From Lachnospiraceae bacterium (GTDB lineage Bacteria; Bacillota; Clostridia; Lachnospirales; Lachnospiraceae): DNA of 5,706 bases. A model generated the notes under the pieces. That model worked only from the letters and a program-made list of their open reading frames with translations, did not search any database and was not told the DNA's origin. The DNA lies in NCBI GenBank assembly GCA_900759225.1, contig CAAEUM010000298.1:1-5706 (forward strand), given 5' to 3'. A program made the position numbers and the translations under genes. This document shows, piece by piece, positions 1 through 4,715 of the stretch (position 1 is the stretch's first letter; every line of letters starts with the position of its first letter).

Positions 1-608
1 ACCAGCTTCTGGTCATTTACCAGCTGCATGTACTTTAAGGTTTCTGTCTCATCAATAAGGTAAACTGCGGTTACCAGCATATCCTGGCTGTCGAATCCAT
101 TTTCCACAACCGCCTGTTCCAGACTGTCTGCCACCACTTCCTTCAAGTCAATCCGGTATTTCCTGCCGCCGAACGCACTGTGAACTGTAACGATCTGGCC
201 TCCGGTCGCAAGCATTTCCTTTGTAATTTCCGGAAAGATTGCCGTAATATTTTTCAGCCCATTCTTATCCTCCTCCAGGATTTTTTCAAATTCCTGGTTC
301 ATCCAGAGAATACGCCCATTCCCGTCTGATACCGCATAAGGGATCAGCATTTCCTTAAGCAGAGTCTGCCTGCTCTGGTCATAGGCTTGGGAAAATGCAA
401 TTAAGCCCCCAAGGATCCCGCGTTTCCGGGTAAAATAAAGCCACAGCGCAATTCCGATATAAACAAGCGTGAAAACTGAAACTATAATACCAGCTTTCGC
501 GGAAACAGTCCCTACTACGGCTGTCAGCACGATCAACAGTACGGATAACAGCAGCGGCCATTGCAGGTAAACCCGGAACGTCCCACGCATTTTTCCTTTA
601 TCCCTCAT
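1..608 (-). CDS. gdpP: GdpP-type cyclic-di-AMP phosphodiesterase (DHH family), N-terminal part, truncated by window edge
   Basis: About 202 residues are visible; the stop lies beyond the left edge. The ATG at 606-608 follows GGAGGG (615-620) at a normal distance, and the protein begins MRDKGKMRGTFRVY. Two hydrophobic segments (about residues 18-35 and 41-59) are separated by a very short turn, followed by a basic stretch (TRKRG), a helical linker, and a PAS-like domain (about 85-185) containing DGNGRILWMNQEFEKIL. The visible end (YLIDETETLKYMQLVNDQ) corresponds to the PAS-to-GGDEF junction of Bacillus subtilis GdpP (YybT). In that family, two membrane helices, a PAS domain and a degenerate GGDEF domain precede a catalytic DHH/DHHA1 phosphodiesterase that hydrolyses c-di-AMP at the membrane. 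The GGDEF and DHH parts are outside the window, so the catalytic assignment is inferred from the N-terminal architecture. It is transcribed divergently from the Rpn gene. A different membrane PAS sensor protein is the main alternative. Confidence 0.82.
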   Translation of the reverse strand, partial: MRDKGKMRGTFRVYLQWPLLLSVLLIVLTAVVGTVSAKAGIIVSVFTLVYIGIALWLYFTRKRGILGGLIAFSQAYDQSRQTLLKEMLIPYAVSDGNGRILWMNQEFEKILEEDKNGLKNITAIFPEITKEMLATGGQIVTVHSAFGGRKYRIDLKEVVADSLEQAVVENGFDSQDMLVTAVYLIDETETLKYMQLVNDQKL

Positions 609-614
609 AGTCTT

Positions 615-643
615 CCCTCCATCATATTCCAAAACAGAATATG
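615..643 (-). promoter_or_regulatory. Leader hairpin and Shine-Dalgarno of the gdpP-like gene
   Basis: On the minus strand a hairpin with 7-bp arms CATATTC/GAATATG (623-629 and 637-643) and a 7-nt loop sits immediately upstream of the GGAGGG ribosome binding site (615-620). With the promoter proposed at 656-684 the hairpin would lie close to the 5' end of the mRNA. The Shine-Dalgarno fixes the ATG at 606-608 as start. A regulatory role of the hairpin is only inferred. Confidence 0.45.
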
Positions 644-655
644 CCTATCTTAGTC

Positions 656-684
656 AGTATACCATACTTGGCGGCGTTCGTCCA
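656..684 (-). promoter_or_regulatory. Candidate sigma-A promoter for the gdpP-like gene
   Basis: Read on the minus strand: -35 TGGACG (679-684), a 17-nt spacer, and -10 TATACT (656-661) preceded by TGG, which gives an extended -10 (TGnTATACT). The predicted start near position 649 gives a leader of about 40 nt. The -10 is good, the -35 matches four of six consensus positions. It is placed as expected for the only minus-strand gene here. Confidence 0.5.
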
Positions 685-865
685 TGAAAAAGAAAAATGA
701 GCAACGGTGAGGAAATGGATTGCTTTTTGCTTCCTCATCTGTTAGAATTACGGCATATACAGATTTCAAATAGAATATAAGCGAATTATCATTTTACTTA
801 TGTTATTTTCGCCTGATTTCATTTCAGGCATCGCTTCTTTTATGTTTCCTTATTTTTCTGCAATC
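685..865. other. Intergenic stretch between divergent promoters, no gene seen
   Basis: No open frame with a ribosome binding site was found on either strand. Two inverted repeats are visible: TGAGGAA/TTCCTCA (708-714 and 731-737, 16-nt loop) and GCCTGA/TCAGGC (811-816 and 824-829, 7-nt loop). Neither is followed by a clean T-run, so neither is called as a terminator. The right part is strongly A+T-rich, as is common upstream of a promoter. Confidence 0.5.
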
Positions 866-894
866 TATTTATTTCTCCCAATTCATGCTATAAT
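866..894 (+). promoter_or_regulatory. Candidate extended -10 promoter for the Rpn gene
   Basis: A consensus -10 TATAAT (889-894) is preceded by TGC, forming TGCTATAAT, a full extended -10. At 17-nt spacing the -35 position (866-871, TATTTA) is poor, so the promoter would depend on the extended -10. The predicted start near 901 gives a leader of only about 21 nt, with the weak ribosome binding site at its 5' end. Confidence 0.5.
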
Positions 895-902
895 TTAAGA
901 AA

Positions 903-908
903 GAGAGG
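903..908 (+). promoter_or_regulatory. Weak, distant ribosome binding site of full-length Rpn
   Basis: GAGAGG lies 13 nt before the ATG at 922, longer than the usual 5-10 nt, and would sit almost at the mRNA 5' end. No better Shine-Dalgarno is seen for this start. This contrasts with the strong site found inside the gene at 1548-1553. Confidence 0.45.
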
Positions 909-921
909 CGTATCGTTTCAT

Positions 922-1776
922 ATGGGCAAATATGAAAAAACCATTCACGAATTGAATCTGGAAGATGATTTCCTCTTTGCAAAAGTTATGACAGATACGG
1001 AAATCTGCCGGAAAGTATTAGAGCAGATCCTCCAGATTTCAATTAAGCAGATCGCGCTCCCAACCGCCCAGCGAACCATTGATATTCTGTATGAGGGCAA
1101 GGGAATCCGTCTTGATGTTTATGTAAATGACGATAAGGGCACCGTTTACAATGTGGAAATGCAGCGAGGCAAGAAAAAAGAGCTTCCCAAGCGGGCACGC
1201 TACTATCAGGGCAGCATTGATTTGGATTTAATTTCTGCAGGAGAACCTTATACTGCACTGCGGAAAACCATTGTTATTTTCATCTGTACCTTCGACCCAT
1301 TTAAGGACGGACGGCATATTTATACCTTCGAAAATATCTGCCGCGAAAATCCGTCCCTGCTTTTGGAAGATGAAACTATAAAACTATTTTTAAATACCAA
1401 AGGTACACTGGATGATGTGACTCTGGATATGAAAGAATTTTTAACTTATATCGAAAACACTACCGACACCTTCGCTGCACAGGCGAAAAACCCGCTTATC
1501 AGAGATATTCAAAAGAGAGTTACAGAGGTAAAGCAAAACAAGGAAATGGAGGTCGAGTATATGACTTTATTACAGAGAGATAGAGAAAACATTGAACTTG
1601 GCCGAGAGGAGGGATTGGCTGAAGGGCTTGAGAGAGGATTAGAACAGGGCACCAATCAAACTACCAAAATCTTAAAGCTCCACCTGAAAGGAACATCTGA
1701 AGTGTCAATTGCTTCTGCCTTAAATCTGGATACAGATTATGTCAGACAGATTATCCATGATTTTGAGAAAGACTAA
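922..1776 (+). CDS. Rpn-family recombination-promoting nuclease / PD-(D/E)XK transposase-like protein
   Basis: This is a complete 284-residue protein without signal peptide or membrane segment, so cytoplasmic. The start MGKYEKTIHELNLEDDFLFAKVM is typical of the family, whose members usually begin with a short lead into a 'DDFxFxKVM' motif. The PD-(D/E)XK nuclease core is visible: acidic residue D65 in GIRLDVYV, then E79-x-Q81 in YNVEMQ, followed by the conserved RARYYQGSID (91-100). All three predicted catalytic residues are present, so an active DNA nuclease is expected. A helical linker follows, then a Gxxx tetrapeptide repeat (about 227-243), and a C-terminal segment resembling a small helix-turn-helix (LKGTSEVSIASALNLDTDYVRQII). 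Characterised E. coli Rpn proteins are DNA endonucleases that promote RecA-independent recombination and have been linked to phage defence, with a short product from the 3' part acting as inhibitor. These proteins are often annotated as transposases, but no terminal inverted repeats are visible here. Family membership is firm; a defence role is inferred. Confidence 0.88.
   Translation: MGKYEKTIHELNLEDDFLFAKVMTDTEICRKVLEQILQISIKQIALPTAQRTIDILYEGKGIRLDVYVNDDKGTVYNVEMQRGKKKELPKRARYYQGSIDLDLISAGEPYTALRKTIVIFICTFDPFKDGRHIYTFENICRENPSLLLEDETIKLFLNTKGTLDDVTLDMKEFLTYIENTTDTFAAQAKNPLIRDIQKRVTEVKQNKEMEVEYMTLLQRDRENIELGREEGLAEGLERGLEQGTNQTTKILKLHLKGTSEVSIASALNLDTDYVRQIIHDFEKD
1548..1553 (+). promoter_or_regulatory. 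Strong intragenic Shine-Dalgarno inside the Rpn gene
   Basis: GGAGGT, a near-perfect anti-16S match, lies exactly 7 nt before an in-frame ATG at 1561 (Met214 of Rpn). This is a far better initiation site than the one for the full-length protein. No convincing internal promoter was found upstream, so translation may use the full-length mRNA, or a promoter too weak to recognise by eye. Confidence 0.55.
1561..1776 (+). CDS. Candidate intragenic small Rpn (RpnS-like), in-frame C-terminal 71 residues
   Basis: An in-frame start at Met214 of the Rpn gene with GGAGGT at 7-nt spacing would yield a 71-residue protein. It holds the Gxxx tetrapeptide repeat helix and the C-terminal helix-turn-helix-like segment but none of the nuclease core (D65, E79, Q81). 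In E. coli, small proteins translated from inside rpn genes bind and inhibit the toxic full-length nuclease, and their dimer-forming helix can contain four-residue repeats that vary in number between strains. The layout seen here (start before the repeats, nuclease domain excluded) matches that arrangement. The ribosome binding site and reading frame are read directly; actual expression and antitoxin function are inferred. The alternative is chance: GGAGGT can arise from ordinary codons, here within the Glu-Met-Glu-Val region. Confidence 0.5.
   Translation: MTLLQRDRENIELGREEGLAEGLERGLEQGTNQTTKILKLHLKGTSEVSIASALNLDTDYVRQIIHDFEKD
1600..1647 (+). repeat. Four degenerate 12-bp units encoding Gxxx tetrapeptides in Rpn
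   Basis: The residues GREE-GLAE-GLER-GLEQ (227-242) are four consecutive tetrapeptides each starting with Gly, followed by a possible fifth, GTNQ. At DNA level each unit is 12 bp with the first codon GGN, and the units have diverged at synonymous and other positions. In Rpn proteins such repeats lie in the dimerisation helix. The divergence suggests the array is not freshly expanded. Confidence 0.7.
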
Positions 1777-1803
1777 GCTTTTCAAAAACCATTCTGCCAA
1801 TCC

Positions 1804-1923
1804 TCATTTGACAGCCGGTAAAATTTTCAAATGCCTCTGCTCTACCAGCCCCATTAGTCTTTCCAGAAATTCCAGAGTAGCAGAAACGGGTGCAACTTTT
1901 TTCTCCAAAACTGCTTGATTTTT
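1804..1923 (-). other. Short protein-like open stretch, possible gene remnant
   Basis: On the minus strand 39 codons are open between two TGA stops (1924-1926 and 1804-1806) and read, in part, KKVAPVSATLEFLERLMGLV. The composition looks protein-like. There is no ATG before mid-stretch and no ribosome binding site, and it overlaps the -35 of the tRNA promoter. I do not recognise it. It could be the decayed end of a lost gene, or chance. Confidence 0.15.
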
Positions 1924-1943
1924 TCACAGGTCTATGTTATTAT
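1915..1943 (+). promoter_or_regulatory. Promoter of the tRNA-Tyr/tRNA-Leu unit
   Basis: -35 TTGATT (1915-1920), a 17-nt spacer and -10 TATTAT (1938-1943) preceded by TGT, an extended -10. The predicted start near 1950 leaves a short leader of about 17 nt before tRNA-Tyr. Spacing, extended -10 and position all fit a strong sigma-A stable-RNA promoter. Confidence 0.7.
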
Positions 1944-1966
1944 ATCAACTGCTTGTAAAGCAATTT

Positions 1967-2048
1967 GGGCGAATTCCCGAGTGGCCAAAGGGGACAGACT
2001 GTAAATCTGCTGGCACTGCCTTCGGTGGTTCGAATCCACCTTCGCCCA
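1967..2048 (+). tRNA. tRNA-Tyr (anticodon GTA)
   Basis: The 7-bp acceptor stem GGGCGAA/TTCGCCC is perfect (1967-1973 with 2041-2047), discriminator A at 2048. The D arm is CCC/GGG with a GAGTGGCCAAA loop. The anticodon loop CTGTAAA carries GTA at 2001-2003, decoding tyrosine codons. A long class II variable arm (GGC/GCC) is present, as expected for bacterial tRNA-Tyr, and the T arm is GGTGG-TTCGAAT-CCACC. The outermost anticodon-stem pair is an A-C mismatch (1994 with 2010). CCA is not encoded, so the 3' end must be added by tRNA nucleotidyltransferase. Confidence 0.97.
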
Positions 2049-2052
2049 TTTT

Positions 2053-2138
2053 GCCGTAGTGGCGAAACTGGCAGACGCCCGGGACTTAAAATCCCGTGGG
2101 TAGTGATACCCGTACCGGTTCGATTCCGGTCTACGGCA
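2053..2138 (+). tRNA. tRNA-Leu (anticodon TAA)
   Basis: The acceptor stem GCCGTAG/CTACGGC is perfect (2053-2059 with 2131-2137), discriminator A at 2138. The anticodon stem CGGGA/TCCCG encloses the loop CTTAAAA with TAA at 2087-2089, decoding UUA (and UUG by wobble). The long variable arm (GGGTA-GTGA-TACCC, 2098-2111) is the class II mark of leucine tRNAs, and the T arm is ACCGG-TTCGATT-CCGGT. CCA is not encoded. Only 4 nt separate it from tRNA-Tyr, so both come from one transcript cut by processing nucleases. Confidence 0.97.
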
Positions 2139-2145
2139 GTAAGAT

Positions 2146-2183
2146 ATGCTTCAAATCAGATTTCTGGTTTGAGGCATTTTTTA
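2146..2183 (+). terminator. Rho-independent terminator of the tRNA unit
   Basis: A 14-bp stem (2146-2159 with 2164-2177, including two G-T wobbles) with a 4-nt loop ATTT is followed by TTTTTA. It starts 7 nt after tRNA-Leu, showing that the tRNA transcript ends here. Confidence 0.85.
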
Positions 2184-2195
2184 TTTCCAGCACTC

Positions 2196-2233
2196 AAAAA
2201 GCAGGGGCTTCCATCCCGACCGCCCCTGCTTTT
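2196..2233 (-). terminator. Rho-independent terminator of the GH13 gene
   Basis: A perfect 12-bp stem AAAAGCAGGGGC/GCCCCTGCTTTT (2197-2208 with 2222-2233), G+C-rich at its core, has a 13-nt loop. On the minus strand it lies about 20 nt after the GH13 stop and ends in a T-run. It also has a short T-run on the plus strand, so it may back up the tRNA terminator 12 nt away. Confidence 0.85.
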
Positions 2234-2253
2234 ACACCTCTCTTCTTTTTCTT

Positions 2254-4380
2254 TTACTCCATCTGTACCCCATTCTCTTCTGCAGCAAACCTGGAGCTTA
2301 CTACCGGATAGAACTCCTCCGGCCTGGAAACAAAGACTGCCGCACTGTAGGGCGGCATTTCCACCTTCAGATGACCCTTTTGTACCCGGTACAGCATTGT
2401 CCCGGCATTGTAGCCTTCCTGAAAGGTCAGAATCGGGCGTCCTAAAATCATGTCATCTGTGATACCAAGCTGCCAAACCGGTATATCCATCACTGTTTTG
2501 GAAGGGCTGTTTGATACTGCCACCACTGCCTGATACTGCCCCAGCATCCTGCCATAGGCAATCTGCTGATACCCTGCCGCAAGCGGCTTTATCGCCCCTC
2601 TTTTAAGTACCGGCAGCTGATTATGAATCCCAGCCATATAACGGTGAAATTCAATCAGTTCAAAATCCTCATTCTCCCAGGGATAGGTTCTCCGGCTGTC
2701 CGGGTCGGTCCATCCGCATAAGCCCGCCTCATCCCCATAATACAGGGTGGGGGCCCCCGGCCATGTCATCTGGATCACCACCGCTTCCCTGAGCACACAT
2801 TTTTTCACCTTTTTTTCTGCTGCCTCCGGCCCCAACGTGCCAATCCGCCCTACCGTGCGGTTAGTCCTTGTAAGGAAGCGGGAGTGGTCATGATTGGAAA
2901 GCTGATTCATAGAAGCCATAAGCGTATTGGTCTGCATACGGCTCATATGGTAACTCATAGCCTCAAAAAAAGCAGTTCCATTTCCCAAAAGACCATTGTT
3001 AAAGCTATCGCTGTGCTTCTCCATGCCTGTAAGGAACCATGTAACCGGCTCCATAAAAGCATCATAATTCATAATCGTATCCCACTGATCTCCCTGCAGC
3101 CAGCTCGAGGGATCCCCATAATGCTCCGCCAAGATCAGAGCCTCCGGATTTACGCTCTTTACTGCCTTACGGAACAGACGCCAGAATTCATGATTGTATT
3201 CGGGCGTATATCCCAGATCGGCCGCAACATCCAGACGCCAGCCGTCTATGCTGTAAGGCGGCATAGCCCATTTTTTTGCTACGCCAAGGACATAATCCAC
3301 CAGCTTCTTTGACCCCTCATAATTAAGTTTTGGAAGCGTATCATGGCCCCACCAGCCGTCATATGTCTTATTTCCCGGCCATGCGTTGTCATTTTCATCA
3401 CGAAACCGGAAAAAGCTGTGATAGGGACTGTCCTTTTTCTCATAGGCGCCTGGCTCATAATCTCCGGAACGCTTATAAATCCCCTCCGCATCCAGCCATT
3501 TATTGAAAGAGCCGCAATGATTGAATACGCCGTCCAGAATCACCTTCATTCCCCGTTTATGGATTTCCTCTGTCAGCCGGGCAAAAAGAGCATCGCTGGC
3601 TGCAAGGTTTTCCCTGGCTGCACTGCGGATCACATAAGCGTCAGAATCCCGGTTATCCTTGGCCTGGGCCCCTGCCAGCTCTCCGCCGTCTTTTACGATC
3701 CGGCCAAAATGGGGATCAATATGCTCATAGTCCTGACAATCATATTTATGGTTTGAGGGGGACACGAACACCGGATTCAGATAAATCACTTCCACTCCCA
3801 GGCCTTTAATATGATCCAGCTTATCCAGAACCCCCTGCAGATCCCCGCCGTAAAAGCAGCCCACATCCATTGCCGATGGGTATGTTCCCCAGTCATCCAC
3901 ATGTTTTACCGGCTGTCCAATATAAACATATTCCCCTGTTTTTACATCATTAGACGCATCCCCATTGCAGAACCGGTCCACAAAAATCTGATACATCACT
4001 GCACCCTTAGCCCAGTCTGGCGTATGGAACCCCGGTGTGATCTTAAAATCAAATTCTGTTTTTGACTCCTGACAGGCTCCTAAACGATTAAAAAAACAGA
4101 CCTCCTTTTTATTTGTCACCTTAAAGTGATAAAGCACCTGGTCTGTACCTACTGTAATCCCATATTCATAATAATCAAAAAGCTGGTCAGAGAAGGCTTT
4201 TTCCATCTCTACCTCCGCTCCATCTTCCACATAGTACACGTGCTCCGCATTATCCCTTGCGGTCCGCATACACAGCGTCACTTCCTCGTCCGGATCTGGC
4301 TCCATGGGGATACGCCAGTCCTCTGTCTCTGCCGAGAAAAGAGCCGCTCTGTCAATCAATCCAATTTCATTCTGCTCCAC
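2254..4380 (-). CDS. GH13 alpha-glucosidic hydrolase of the neopullulanase/cyclomaltodextrinase type
   Basis: This is a 708-residue protein with a GTG start (4378-4380), supported by AGAGG 9 nt upstream; in-frame stops lie further upstream and no ATG intervenes. There is no signal peptide, so it is likely cytoplasmic and acts on imported maltodextrins or cyclodextrins. An N-terminal beta module of CBM34 type (about 1-118) precedes the (beta/alpha)8 barrel, which opens with YQIFVDRF (130-137). GH13 signatures are all present: region I DGVFNH (283-288), region V LPKLN (349-353, the neopullulanase-subfamily mark), region II GWRLD with nucleophile Asp384, region III LAEHYGD with acid/base Glu419, and region IV SNHDHSR with Asp498. 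A C-terminal beta domain spans about 600-690. It is longer than typical neopullulanases (about 590 residues), partly because of an extra stretch of roughly 35 residues (about 227-261) between DPHFG and region I. Exact substrate (cyclomaltodextrin, pullulan, maltodextrin) cannot be decided from sequence. Confidence 0.9.
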   Translation of the reverse strand: MEQNEIGLIDRAALFSAETEDWRIPMEPDPDEEVTLCMRTARDNAEHVYYVEDGAEVEMEKAFSDQLFDYYEYGITVGTDQVLYHFKVTNKKEVCFFNRLGACQESKTEFDFKITPGFHTPDWAKGAVMYQIFVDRFCNGDASNDVKTGEYVYIGQPVKHVDDWGTYPSAMDVGCFYGGDLQGVLDKLDHIKGLGVEVIYLNPVFVSPSNHKYDCQDYEHIDPHFGRIVKDGGELAGAQAKDNRDSDAYVIRSAARENLAASDALFARLTEEIHKRGMKVILDGVFNHCGSFNKWLDAEGIYKRSGDYEPGAYEKKDSPYHSFFRFRDENDNAWPGNKTYDGWWGHDTLPKLNYEGSKKLVDYVLGVAKKWAMPPYSIDGWRLDVAADLGYTPEYNHEFWRLFRKAVKSVNPEALILAEHYGDPSSWLQGDQWDTIMNYDAFMEPVTWFLTGMEKHSDSFNNGLLGNGTAFFEAMSYHMSRMQTNTLMASMNQLSNHDHSRFLTRTNRTVGRIGTLGPEAAEKKVKKCVLREAVVIQMTWPGAPTLYYGDEAGLCGWTDPDSRRTYPWENEDFELIEFHRYMAGIHNQLPVLKRGAIKPLAAGYQQIAYGRMLGQYQAVVAVSNSPSKTVMDIPVWQLGITDDMILGRPILTFQEGYNAGTMLYRVQKGHLKVEMPPYSAAVFVSRPEEFYPVVSSRFAAEENGVQME

Positions 4381-4389
4381 GGCTGATAT

Positions 4390-4394
4390 CCTCT
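4390..4394 (-). promoter_or_regulatory. Ribosome binding site fixing the GTG start of the GH13 gene
   Basis: On the minus strand AGAGG (within AAAAGAGG, 4390-4397) ends 9 nt before the GTG at 4378-4380. The first in-frame ATG is Met26, which has no comparable site and would cut into the N-terminal module. GTG is therefore the preferred start. Confidence 0.65.
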
Positions 4395-4485
4395 TTTCGC
4401 TGTATCAATTTGTAATCGTTCAGTCTCAGTCTAGGGGCATCTTCCCGCCCTCTGAACTGTTACATCAATTTATCACTGCCTATCT

Positions 4486-4514
4486 ATTTTACTTGACTTT
4501 TCTGTAATGCACAA
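4486..4514 (-). promoter_or_regulatory. Candidate promoter of the GH13 gene
   Basis: On the minus strand: TTGTGC (4509-4514), a 17-nt spacer, and TAAAAT (4486-4491, five of six -10 matches). It lies just after the ftsH terminator and gives a leader of about 100 nt. The -35 is weak (TTG only), suggesting that an activator may be needed. No clear CcpA site was found. Confidence 0.4.
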
Positions 4515-4531
4515 GCCTGTTTTTCCCATGA

Positions 4532-4561
4532 GAAAAGCCTGGCGGGGTAGCCAGGCTTTTC
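4532..4561 (-). terminator. Rho-independent terminator downstream of ftsH
   Basis: A perfect 12-bp stem GAAAAGCCTGGC/GCCAGGCTTTTC (4532-4543 with 4550-4561) with a 6-nt loop lies about 155 nt after the ftsH stop and upstream of the GH13 promoter. The T-run is short (TTTTCTC), and the structure is symmetrical, so it could work in both directions. Confidence 0.75.
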
Positions 4562-4600
4562 AGGAGAAGGTATTTCGTTTCTTATGGGGTGTAGCAAAAA

Positions 4601-4665
4601 CTATATAATGTATTGGGGGGGTTACGTCTATTATAATAGCATAGGCCTATAAAAAAGTGTGCACA
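4601..4665. repeat. Cluster of short palindromes and TATAAT boxes between ftsH and its terminator
   Basis: Three perfect palindromes follow one another: CTATTATAATAG (4628-4639), ATAGGCCTAT (4641-4650) and TGTGCACA (4658-4665). A run of seven G (4615-4621) and another TATAAT (4604-4609) lie beside them. The TATAAT boxes have no convincing -35 on either strand. No open frame with a ribosome binding site was found. Function unknown. Confidence 0.4.
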
Positions 4666-4715
4666 AAGATGAAGCAATTTCAAAAAACATTCTCACCATT
4701 TTGAACAACACTTCT

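Noticed and set aside
811..829. GCCTGA/TCAGGC hairpin as a terminator
   Set aside because: The stem has only 6 bp, the following sequence (ATCGCTTCTTTT) is not a clean T-run, and no gene ends just upstream.
922..1776. Insertion sequence with the Rpn protein as its transposase
   Set aside because: The family is often labelled transposase, but no terminal inverted repeats or target duplications flank the gene, so no mobile element is called.
1761..1787. Hairpin overlapping the Rpn stop codon as a terminator
   Set aside because: The TTTTGA/TCAAAA and AAAG/CTTT arms pair with one bulge, but the stem is almost all A-T and no T-run follows, so it is unlikely to terminate transcription.
1965..2462. 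165-codon plus-strand open frame running through both tRNAs
   Set aside because: It covers two tRNA genes, two terminators and the antisense of the GH13 gene, has no protein-like motifs and no ribosome binding site.
2884..4386. Several 67-142-codon plus-strand frames opposite the GH13 gene
   Set aside because: They are antisense shadows of a well-supported GH13 gene; none shows a family motif.
4412..4423. TGTAATCGTTCA as a LacI-type or CcpA operator upstream of the GH13 gene
   Set aside because: The halves are not symmetrical around a central CG and the spacing does not match the CcpA consensus.
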